From NCBI RefSeq assembly GCF_003337305.1, contig NZ_QPJO01000004.1:62001-126000 (forward strand): a stretch of 64,000 nucleotides of DNA, given 5' to 3'. Source of the stretch: Winogradskyella arenosi (lineage in GTDB: Bacteria > Bacteroidota > Bacteroidia > Flavobacteriales > Flavobacteriaceae). Of the stretch, positions 53,534-61,551 are shown one piece after another; the first letter of the stretch is position 1, and each line of letters starts with the position of its first letter. A model generated the notes under the pieces. It was not told the origin of the DNA, did no database searches, and saw only the letters and a program-made list of their open reading frames with translations. The position numbers and the translations under genes were made by a program.

Positions 53534-55033
53534 ATGAAAAATATAATCAAACTTAATCAAAAGAATTTAGCTGAAATTTCTAAAGAGATTCCTACTCCAA
53601 CTTACAATAGAAGTCAATTAAAAACAGGTATTGTTCATGTTGGCATTGGAGGTTTTCACAGAGCTCATGAAGCATTTTATACCGATCAATTATTACAAGA
53701 TGAATCCATTACGGATTGGGGGATTTGCGGGGTCGCTTTATTGGATTTCGACACCAAAATCTACAACACCTTAAAGGAACAAGATGGTTTATATACTTTA
53801 ATCATTAAAGAACTCGATGGTACGCATACCAAACGTGTTATTGGAGCGATTACAGATTATTTATTTGCTCCTGAAAACCCAGGTAAGGTTATAGAGAAAA
53901 TGGCAAGTCCTGATGTTAAAATCATATCATTAACCATCACAGAAGGAGGTTATAATTATAATGAAGCCACTCAAGAATTCGATTTTAGTAATCCTTTAAT
54001 TCAACACGACTTAAAACACCCACAAGCGCCTAAAACTATTTTTGGGTACTTAACACAAGCTTTAAAACTAAGAAAAGAGCGCAGCTTAAAAGGTTGTACC
54101 ATTCAATCTTGCGATAATATCCAAGGTAACGGACACATGACCAAGAGAATGTTAATGAGCTATGTACAAACTGCTGAACCTGAATTAACAGATTGGATTG
54201 AGACTAACGTGTCGTTTCCAAATGCTATGGTAGACCGTATTACGCCGGCAACATCAGCTTTAGATATTGAAACACTAAAACAAACTTCAGGCATTGATGA
54301 TGCTTGGCCTGTGGTTTGCGAACCGTTTAAACAATGGGTTATTGAAGATGATTTTATCGCCGGAAGACCTGCTTGGGAAACCGTGGGTGCACAGTTTGTA
54401 AAAGATGTAGTGCCTTACGAAAAAATGAAATTAAGCTTACTTAATGCAGGACACTCCGTATTAGGTATTCTCGGTGCTTTATATGGTTATTCTACTATAG
54501 ATGAAGCAGCTAGTAATGCCGATATCAGTTCGTTTTTACGAATTTATATGGGGAATGAAGTGACCCCAACTTTAGGAGACCTAGAGGGGGTGAATTTAAA
54601 AAATTATAAATTTTCTCTTATACAACGTTTCGGAAATACTTATATTAAAGATCAAATTGAAAGAATCTGCTCTCAGAGCTCAGCTAAAATACCGATCTTT
54701 ATTTTACCAACGGTGTATAAACAATTAGAACAAAAAGGAAGCATCAATCATGCGGCTTTTATCATTGCTGCGTTTGCGATTTATAGCTTAGGACAAAATG
54801 AATTCGGTACACAACTCATTATTAAAGATGCTATGGAAGCCGAGCTAAACGAAAAAGCTATTGCTTCTCAAAATAACCCAACCGCATTTTTAGAATTAGA
54901 AAGCATTTTCGGAACCCTTAAAAACGATGAGACCTTTGTAAAAGCATACAATGAAGCTTATCTAAATATTGTTCAAAATGGTATTGAGAAATCCGTTAAG
55001 GACATTAATAGTAACGTTTTAAACGACATCTAA
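53534..55033 (+). CDS. mannitol dehydrogenase family protein, copy 2
   Basis: 499 residues, the same length as copy 1 and colinear with it. It retains the consensus motifs TGIVHVGIGGFHRAHEAFYT, TITEGGYNYNEAT, SCDNIQGNGHM and the catalytic YEKMKLSLLNAGHSVLG. It should oxidise a polyol such as mannitol to fructose with NAD+. It is the middle gene of a tight permease-dehydrogenase-kinase operon (2-bp and 0-bp gaps), which matches import, oxidation and phosphorylation of one substrate. Confidence 0.9.
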   Translation: MKNIIKLNQKNLAEISKEIPTPTYNRSQLKTGIVHVGIGGFHRAHEAFYTDQLLQDESITDWGICGVALLDFDTKIYNTLKEQDGLYTLIIKELDGTHTKRVIGAITDYLFAPENPGKVIEKMASPDVKIISLTITEGGYNYNEATQEFDFSNPLIQHDLKHPQAPKTIFGYLTQALKLRKERSLKGCTIQSCDNIQGNGHMTKRMLMSYVQTAEPELTDWIETNVSFPNAMVDRITPATSALDIETLKQTSGIDDAWPVVCEPFKQWVIEDDFIAGRPAWETVGAQFVKDVVPYEKMKLSLLNAGHSVLGILGALYGYSTIDEAASNADISSFLRIYMGNEVTPTLGDLEGVNLKNYKFSLIQRFGNTYIKDQIERICSQSSAKIPIFILPTVYKQLEQKGSINHAAFIIAAFAIYSLGQNEFGTQLIIKDAMEAELNEKAIASQNNPTAFLELESIFGTLKNDETFVKAYNEAYLNIVQNGIEKSVKDINSNVLNDI

Positions 55034-55918
55034 ATGAAAAATATAGTTTGCTTTGGCGAAGTGTTATGGGATGTTTTCCCTACACATAAAAAGATAGGAG
55101 GAGCGCCTTTAAATGTGGCGTTACGCTTGCAATCTTTAGACAACAACGTATCTATCATTACCAGAATAGGAGCGGACACTAAAGGTACTGAAATTGCTAA
55201 TTTCATTAAGGATCACGGCGTGAATACTGAAAACATTCAAATTGATGATATTTTAGAAACAGGAGCGGTTGATGTCATTTTAGACAAAACAGGATCTGCA
55301 ACATACACCATTAACCATAACCGTGCTTGGGATAATCTGCAAGTCACAGACACCGCTTTACAAGCCACTAAACAAGCCGATGCTTTTATATTTGGGAGTT
55401 TAGTCGCTAGAGATCATACGTCGCGCACCACCTTATTTAATTTATTAGAAGTCGCAAATTATAAAATCTTAGATATTAATTTAAGAGCACCACATTACAC
55501 CAATGCTGTCTTAAAAGAATTGATGACTGTGGCCGATTTTATAAAATTTAATGACGATGAGATTTTTGAAATTGCCGATTCAATGCATTTCAAATCAGAG
55601 CACCTAGAAGAGACTATACGTTTTATCGCTAAACAAACGGGCACAGCAAGTATATGCGTTACAAAAGGTAGTCATGGCGCCGTTTTATATTATAATGAAA
55701 CGTTTTATCACAATAAAGGGTACCACGTTAAAGTCGCAGATACCGTAGGCGCTGGGGATTCTTTTTTAGCAGCAATTATCAATAAATTACTCAAAAAAAA
55801 TAGTCCACAAGACGCCTTAGATTTTGCTTGTGCTATGGGTGCTTTAGTAGCCAGTAGCGAAGGGGCGAACCCTAAAATTGAAACCGAAACGGTACATCAA
55901 TTTATGGAGCAAAGCTAG
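55034..55918 (+). CDS. PfkB-family sugar kinase (fructokinase-like)
   Basis: A 294-residue ribokinase-fold kinase. N-terminal IVCFGEVLWDVFPTHKKIGG and GAPLNVALRLQSL bind sugar. The C-terminal ATP/anion-hole motif is ADTVGAGDSFLAAI, with catalytic Asp in GAGDS. It closes the pathway polyol to ketose to ketose-phosphate. The start codon follows the dehydrogenase stop directly (TAAATG). The substrate is inferred to be fructose from the neighbouring mannitol dehydrogenase. Confidence 0.9.
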   Translation: MKNIVCFGEVLWDVFPTHKKIGGAPLNVALRLQSLDNNVSIITRIGADTKGTEIANFIKDHGVNTENIQIDDILETGAVDVILDKTGSATYTINHNRAWDNLQVTDTALQATKQADAFIFGSLVARDHTSRTTLFNLLEVANYKILDINLRAPHYTNAVLKELMTVADFIKFNDDEIFEIADSMHFKSEHLEETIRFIAKQTGTASICVTKGSHGAVLYYNETFYHNKGYHVKVADTVGAGDSFLAAIINKLLKKNSPQDALDFACAMGALVASSEGANPKIETETVHQFMEQS

Positions 55919-55967
55919 ACGATAAGTCAACTTAGTGATGTCTTTTTATCATCACACTATAATGTAC

Positions 55968-56011
55968 AAATAGCTTACTAACAAAACACAGGATGCGTTA
56001 GTAAGCTATTT
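55968..56011. terminator. long perfect hairpin between convergent operons
   Basis: AAATAGCTTACTAAC / GTTAGTAAGCTATTT: a perfect 15-bp inverted repeat with a 14-nt loop. It lies 49 bp after the sugar-kinase stop and overlaps the stop codon of the PycTM gene. It probably terminates both transcripts, though T-runs are short. Confidence 0.75.
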
Positions 56012-56648
56012 ACATTAGCCCTCCAAAAAAAACATGACACCCTACAAAGGCGACTACGGATAAAATAATACCAATCAGAAAGATATGAAACGATTTGCGT
56101 AGCAACTTAAATTTGCGATCTATCGTTTTCCCTAAATGATAGGTATCTTTAGCTATGGTTCTATAAAGTTCGTCCCCTTCATTCATTAAGTTGGTAATAC
56201 TGTCTATATAGGCGTCTTCTTCCATGTCTTGAAAGTTACCGTAAAACATTAAGTTTTTAGCATCACTTTTGCCGTGTACAAGTTCTGGACGTGTAGCAAA
56301 AACAGCAAAAGTAATCGAAGCTAAATTGGTCACTAAAATCATGATTATCGGATAAATAAGATGGGGGTCATTATGCAATTGCCCCATAACGGTTCCTAAT
56401 ATCAACGATAAAATTAGAGCATTTATAGATATCAAAATGTTAGATTTTGTATCTATCATGGTATTTAAGGTGTACTGATTTTTAGACAGCAGTTTAAATA
56501 AAGTTTCCACACCTCTTTCAGACCTTGGTGCAACTTTAGCCAATTTCTTTTTTAATTGCTTTAAGGCATCTTTATCAATATTTAACTCTGCCATTAAATA
56601 CTTGTCTTCTGCTTTTTCTTTTAATTTGTCTTTTGATTTATCTGCCAT
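56010..56648 (-). CDS. PycTM (Pycsar-effector family) membrane protein
   Basis: 212 residues with a basic/coiled N-terminus (1-60) and the family motif NQYTLNTMIDTKSNILISIN leading into helix 1 (about 70-90). Helix 2 covers about 97-118, a cytoplasmic loop 120-182 contains NFQDMEEDAYIDSITNL, and helix 3 about 185-207. In Pycsar antiphage systems such proteins respond to cCMP/cUMP and permeabilise the membrane. Here no pyrimidine cyclase is adjacent. It is the last gene of a four-gene operon, so this may be a housekeeping or differently triggered relative. Confidence 0.85.
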   Translation of the reverse strand: MADKSKDKLKEKAEDKYLMAELNIDKDALKQLKKKLAKVAPRSERGVETLFKLLSKNQYTLNTMIDTKSNILISINALILSLILGTVMGQLHNDPHLIYPIIMILVTNLASITFAVFATRPELVHGKSDAKNLMFYGNFQDMEEDAYIDSITNLMNEGDELYRTIAKDTYHLGKTIDRKFKLLRKSFHIFLIGIILSVVAFVGCHVFFGGLM

Positions 56649-56677
56649 CCTTCACAAGGTTAAATTTAGATTATTCT

Positions 56678-57424
56678 TTAGCTATTTTTTAAATGACTAA
56701 TAGCGTCTTCAAAAAAGGCTATGCCTTCTGATGCTGTTACAGTATCTGCTTTCAACACAGCACCTACAAAATCCCCCGATTTCCACACCCCTGATGATAA
56801 TACCGGCAACGTAGAAGTCGCTATTTTTTGTCCGTTTTTGTAGCCTGAAATGTATAAATAATGGGTGTTACATATCGCATCTGGAATGGCTAAACCTAAG
56901 CCAAGCGTTATATCAGAATCGGGTAGGGTACTGTAAATCCCTGAATCAAAGTGATGTGGCCAAACTCTAATTGCTCCCTCTAAGCCATAGTCTTTATCGA
57001 CCTGCTTAAGTACCAATTGCGCCATAACGCGTAGGGCTTTTAACGCCATTAATTGGTCGAAATCTAAAAGTTGAAACGTAAAAGTAGCATCTATGGCATA
57101 AGGTAACTCATAGTGAAACTTATAGTGGTAGGTTTTATTTAAACGGGTTGTAGCCGCATGGTTCAACCAACTTAAGACTTCGGTGTGCATAGCACCATCC
57201 AATTCAAAAACAACAGTATCGTTGTCGTTTGATTTCCATTCTAAGGTAAACCGATTGTAATTTAAAGACAATTGATCGCCTTGGTCTGAAAGTACATGAG
57301 TACTCAGACCGCCGTTTTTAATTTCGAAGCCTAAATTTGTATGACTATCGTCTAGTTTTTTATCTAAAAAACTGATTCCTGCTGCAGCTAAATACTGAGC
57401 CGCTAAATGCATTTGTTTTTCCAT
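56678..57424 (-). CDS. conserved hypothetical soluble protein (248 aa)
   Basis: No signal peptide or membrane helix. Predicted alpha/beta protein with a patterned middle (YHYKFHYELPYAIDATFTFQ) and C-terminal part (IRVWPHHFDSGIYSTLPDSD; LGLGLAIPDAICNTHYLYIS). I do not recognise the family. The His/Asp/Glu-bearing WPHHFDSG segment could be a binding site. It sits 23 bp after the 1172-residue gene and 29 bp before the PycTM gene, so it is likely cotranscribed with both. Confidence 0.75.
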   Translation of the reverse strand: MEKQMHLAAQYLAAAGISFLDKKLDDSHTNLGFEIKNGGLSTHVLSDQGDQLSLNYNRFTLEWKSNDNDTVVFELDGAMHTEVLSWLNHAATTRLNKTYHYKFHYELPYAIDATFTFQLLDFDQLMALKALRVMAQLVLKQVDKDYGLEGAIRVWPHHFDSGIYSTLPDSDITLGLGLAIPDAICNTHYLYISGYKNGQKIATSTLPVLSSGVWKSGDFVGAVLKADTVTASEGIAFFEDAISHLKNS

Positions 57425-57447
57425 AAGTTTATCGTATTCATTACTAT

Positions 57448-60400
57448 TTAAAAGGCAAAGCCTAGCACAAAAGCAATTCTACCGCCATCACTGCTGCCAT
57501 AATAGCCTACGTTAGCGGTAAAGGATTCTAAGCCACTGACCCAAAAAGAGCCTCCAACACTGTTATGCCATTTATCTGAAGCATCATCTTCTATCCAAAC
57601 ACGCCCATAATCAAAACCTCCTGTTATACCGTATTTTAATGGAATAAAACTAGTTTTTAACTTTCCTAATAGCAATCTTAAATCGGTGGTATGATACGCG
57701 CTATATTGTCCTGAAAAACGTTCTTTTCTAAAACCACGTAAATTATCACCACCACCTAATTGTGCGGCGTGGTACAGTTCAAAATCATCAGCAAAAATAG
57801 CTTCACCACCTAATTTTGTAGCTAAAACTAAGCTGGCACTTTTATTTAAGCGGTGGTTAATCGCTAAATGCGGTTTAAGATAACCAAATTTATTTTCTGT
57901 TGCACCACCATCTACATTTGCTTTATACCCTGCGGTAAGTCCCGCATCTAATCCCATAGTAGGGAACGACGCATCATCTCTGTTTTTAAAGCCATAATTA
58001 ACTTCTGCACCTGCGTAGGTTTGACGATCAAAAAGCGCGGCATTTGAAGGCAAACTATTTATAAACCTATCGGCTACATTTTTAACTTCAAAAGATTCTA
58101 TTAAGGGTTTAAAGTAGAAAGACCCACCGTCTCTACCATACCATAATAATGCGATAGCCGCATGCCATTCTTTAATACTTACACGGTTAAAGTCAATATC
58201 AACTTCATCTTTATCGTAAGTAGTTTCATTTCCGAAGCCAAAAAAGTTTTGTACAAAATTAGGACTGGTATGTTTGGCTTCTACGGCAAAATTCCAATGG
58301 TGAAAAATATTAGAAAACTCACCTCTATAAGACACATCGTAACCCGAATTCCCTGTGTAATACGACGCACTTAAACTGTGTTTTGTGGTAAACGGATTGC
58401 GTTGTAAACCATAAGTTGTAAAATTATCTACAAACCCAATACGAAACCCATCATCTGGATTGGCCCCTAAGATGGGTAAAAACTGGTTCATGCTATACTT
58501 ACGTTTTTTATAATCGTAATTATTTATACCATAATCATTTACCAACCACTTCTTAGAGTGTTTGTTTACAATGGTATTGTTCTTATCTTTATAATCGTAA
58601 AGCTTTACTTTTTTAGTATTCTCAAAATTATAGGTATCATTTTTCTTTCCTCCAATAATTTTAAGTGTAATAAAATCATCACCTTCTCCAGTGACATTAA
58701 ACGTATCATTTCCATCCAATCCATAAATCCATATTTCTTTGGTTTCGGCTTTGGTAAATGTTCTTTTAAAGATGTCTAGATCTTTGCGGTGTACTTCTAT
58801 AGAGGTTTTTCCATTAGGATGTCTTATAATTTCAAAGCGATCGTCTTTCTGTGTTCCGGTAACGACCTGGTGTTTATTGACGTAATTATAATAGGTGCGA
58901 GCTATGTTAACAATGTTTCCACGTCGGCCTTTTAGCTTTTGCTTAATCTCTTCTATGGTAGCCCCTTTAACTTCTTCTGGTAAATGCTTAAAGGCGTCTT
59001 CTATCACCTGATCTGTAAGACCTGTTTGTAGTGTTTTAGCTTCGGTTTCCCAATCGGCCCAATTGGACTGATTAATAAAGGTCATATCTAGGGGGTAAGG
59101 CTCAAAACTGAACCATTTAGGACTTGGTAATTCCGCATCAAACGATTGCATCATACGGATGCTTGGTATTGCACAGCGCAGAAAACCTAATAGACTTCCA
59201 TCAAAAACAGAAAAAGCCTGGTCCCGATCCCTAGGGATAGGTTTACAAATCTCCGTACCGTCTTCTTTTTCAAACAACGCCCAACGCCATTGGTCTTCAT
59301 GACGATCCCAATCGCCAATAAGCATATCAAAAAGACGAGCTCTAATGTATGAGGGTTCATCTACAATAGATTTCCCCGATTTATTAATTTCTTGCAACAC
59401 ATCATTGGTACTTAATATGGCTTTAGGTCTTCCGAAACTCTCTAAATCCCGATGTCCAGATTCTACACGTTCTTCAATAATATAAAGTTCATCACCATAC
59501 TCATCATTATAAGCCCCTAAAGTGGCTTGTTTAGGAATATAGTACAACTCAGGATTGGTATGAAAAATAGACACGGCATCGGCAAGTGTTCCTATCGTTG
59601 TTGGGGTGTAGGGGTGTGCTGTGGTATAAAAGTCGAGTAGAAAACGATCTGCAAAACTGCCCTCTAAGTCTTCCTCTACATACTTGTCTTGAAAGGCGGT
59701 AGATTGCAAAAACTTAATGGCACTTTTACGTAAAGCACGCATTACGTATTGTTTACCGTCTTTATCCTCTAAGCGTAACGATTTAGATTGATGACCTCCA
59801 CCACGTCTCACAGGGGTTAAGCCCCCTTTTAAGGTATCTATAAAAGCCACTGGTGCATTTACGGCTTTACTGTAAAATGTTCTGTAATGTTGTCCCCAAA
59901 GCCCTTTGTAGGTCTTGCTTTTTTCAGTCTCTTCTGAGGTATATACCGAAGCACTATACGTACTATTAAAACTTGTTTTAGGTTTAAAAGTATAAGTCGC
60001 TTCATTATTTAAGGGGGCAATAATGGTGGTGGTATACGGTGTGGTTATCCCTTGAAACGTGACACTAACAGCACCGTCTTTAAAAAGATCAATACGGGCA
60101 TACCCATTTTCGTTAGCACTAAAATCATTTTCATGTCTTGGATTGGCTTTCTCTATTTTCCCTGCGGCTCCACTTATAATTTGAGGCACACCATAGGTGT
60201 TAATGTATTGTAGGTTTTTATCATGACCCGAAACAAAGAAGATGTTTTCCGTTTGCCTAGCCAGAGTTATTAATCGGTTTCTAAATTTTGTGTTTTGCTT
60301 ATTCTGAAAATCATGTAAAGCCGTACCACCTGTTCTTGCTAATACCCCCTCTTTAGTATTCGAAAAAAGCGCATGGTGCATAGCGACCATTATGGTTTTG

Positions 60401-60966
60401 CCTTGCGATTTTTTTAGCATACTCTCAAACTCTAAGAAAAACTGAGTGCGGTTTTTAATATCACAATCTTCGTTCAGATAGGTGTGCGTATTCCAATCTT
60501 CTAAATACCATTGCGAATCAATAGTGATTAAAACCACAGCATCCGTCAATTCTGTTTTTTTAATAGGGCAACCTTCATCAGGATAGAATTTTGCCTCACT
60601 GTTTTTTTGAATAAAGTCTTCTATAGCCTTTACATCTCTATGCCCATTTTTAGCCCATTCATGATGCCCAGGTGTAAAAATCACCTTACCATCAAAAGCT
60701 TCTAAAACCGCTAATGGCGAGGTGATATGTGCTTTTGAGGCTTTGTTATAACCTGTTTTAGGTACCACATTACCTAATATGAGTAATTTTGAATCGTCTA
60801 AGGTTTTGGCTTCTTCAGTGATTTGTTTTAGCACCGAAGTATCGGTGGTGGTCCCCGTATTTCCTGTGACAAAAACAGAGGTTTCTAATTTTTGTGCTGC
60901 AGAAAAATAACTGACGAACAACAGCATTAAAAGCATGCTGATTTTGATGGGTAAATTTGTTTTCAT
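57448..60966 (-). CDS. phosphoesterase-like / kinase-like / Omp85-barrel fusion (1172 aa)
   Basis: Signal peptide (1-24) and a calcineurin-like phosphoesterase domain (about 28-300). Three metal-ligand positions are altered: VTGNTG (N36, usual GDxG), LLILGNVV (N66, usual GD) and TPGHHEW (H101, usual GNHD/E). MVAMHHAL and VSGHDKN remain. A kinase-like module (about 385-600) has GDWDRHEDQW (551-560) and PIPRDRDQAF (576-585), recalling the HipA/FAM20/CotH catalytic pair. A linker with beta repeats follows. The C-terminal barrel contains GGGDNLRGFRKERFSG, the VRGF/Y-like Omp85 motif, and ends in Phe. It starts 1 bp after the gene upstream. Confidence 0.82.
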   Translation of the reverse strand: MKTNLPIKISMLLMLLFVSYFSAAQKLETSVFVTGNTGTTTDTSVLKQITEEAKTLDDSKLLILGNVVPKTGYNKASKAHITSPLAVLEAFDGKVIFTPGHHEWAKNGHRDVKAIEDFIQKNSEAKFYPDEGCPIKKTELTDAVVLITIDSQWYLEDWNTHTYLNEDCDIKNRTQFFLEFESMLKKSQGKTIMVAMHHALFSNTKEGVLARTGGTALHDFQNKQNTKFRNRLITLARQTENIFFVSGHDKNLQYINTYGVPQIISGAAGKIEKANPRHENDFSANENGYARIDLFKDGAVSVTFQGITTPYTTTIIAPLNNEATYTFKPKTSFNSTYSASVYTSEETEKSKTYKGLWGQHYRTFYSKAVNAPVAFIDTLKGGLTPVRRGGGHQSKSLRLEDKDGKQYVMRALRKSAIKFLQSTAFQDKYVEEDLEGSFADRFLLDFYTTAHPYTPTTIGTLADAVSIFHTNPELYYIPKQATLGAYNDEYGDELYIIEERVESGHRDLESFGRPKAILSTNDVLQEINKSGKSIVDEPSYIRARLFDMLIGDWDRHEDQWRWALFEKEDGTEICKPIPRDRDQAFSVFDGSLLGFLRCAIPSIRMMQSFDAELPSPKWFSFEPYPLDMTFINQSNWADWETEAKTLQTGLTDQVIEDAFKHLPEEVKGATIEEIKQKLKGRRGNIVNIARTYYNYVNKHQVVTGTQKDDRFEIIRHPNGKTSIEVHRKDLDIFKRTFTKAETKEIWIYGLDGNDTFNVTGEGDDFITLKIIGGKKNDTYNFENTKKVKLYDYKDKNNTIVNKHSKKWLVNDYGINNYDYKKRKYSMNQFLPILGANPDDGFRIGFVDNFTTYGLQRNPFTTKHSLSASYYTGNSGYDVSYRGEFSNIFHHWNFAVEAKHTSPNFVQNFFGFGNETTYDKDEVDIDFNRVSIKEWHAAIALLWYGRDGGSFYFKPLIESFEVKNVADRFINSLPSNAALFDRQTYAGAEVNYGFKNRDDASFPTMGLDAGLTAGYKANVDGGATENKFGYLKPHLAINHRLNKSASLVLATKLGGEAIFADDFELYHAAQLGGGDNLRGFRKERFSGQYSAYHTTDLRLLLGKLKTSFIPLKYGITGGFDYGRVWIEDDASDKWHNSVGGSFWVSGLESFTANVGYYGSSDGGRIAFVLGFAF

Positions 60967-60967
60967 A

Positions 60968-61348
60968 TTATTTTAGATTGTTGTTTTTTAAATGATAAAT
61001 TTTTAGAAGTATTAAACTGCTAAAAAGCACTAAGGAATAATAACACATAGGTGTGCCAGACGCTGTTTTGGGACATTCTGCATGTCCCGTAAATTGCATA
61101 ACGGAAGCCACAAGAGCTATACTCCCCGCTAAACCTGTAAATAGAAAATACAGCGCATTTCCTTTTTTTAATAGGTGTGCTGCAAGCGGAACACTAAAAC
61201 AGATGAAGACCACTAAACACATAGGGATATGTAACAGTTTAGGGCAACCTTCACCCGTTTTAAATTCTTCAACAACTAATGCTCCAGCACCAAATACTCC
61301 AATAATGAGGAGTATGAGAATGCTGAAATAGGGTTTCTTTTTTAACAT
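60968..61348 (-). CDS. small four-helix membrane protein with Cys pairs (126 aa)
   Basis: About four membrane helices. Two similar extracytoplasmic segments each carry two Cys: GEGCPKLLHIPMCLVV and AECPKTASGTPMCYYS. The 'CPK...PMC' repeat suggests disulfides or metal/haem chemistry, in the manner of VKOR/DsbB-like folds, but no known family is recognised. It is the first gene of a four-gene operon. An 11-G tract lies 21-31 bp upstream of its start. Confidence 0.7.
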   Translation of the reverse strand: MLKKKPYFSILILLIIGVFGAGALVVEEFKTGEGCPKLLHIPMCLVVFICFSVPLAAHLLKKGNALYFLFTGLAGSIALVASVMQFTGHAECPKTASGTPMCYYSLVLFSSLILLKIYHLKNNNLK

Positions 61349-61368
61349 TAGTTTATAATTCTGTTGAT

Positions 61369-61379
61369 GGGGGGGGGGG
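61369..61379. repeat. homopolymer G11 tract upstream of the four-gene operon
   Basis: Eleven consecutive G (C on the coding strand) in otherwise AT-rich DNA. The tract sits between promoter and start codon of the 126-residue protein gene. Such tracts vary in length by slippage. Confidence 0.85.
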
Positions 61380-61551
61380 TAGAAACATTCTGTTCCATTT
61401 ACAGCAGTGACATTTTTAAGCGCCCTTACAATTTAGACAAAATAAGGTAAGCATCACCATTTAAATTTAAGTCTGTGATGTCATTATCAGTCGTTTACAA
61501 AACCAACTACGGTCTTATAAATTGGTAGGAGACTTTAGTTATAAATAGGGT

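Noticed and set aside
56010-56648. A full Pycsar antiphage system
   Set aside because: Only the PycTM-type protein is present. No pyrimidine nucleotide cyclase or other defence gene lies within reach, so a complete system cannot be claimed.
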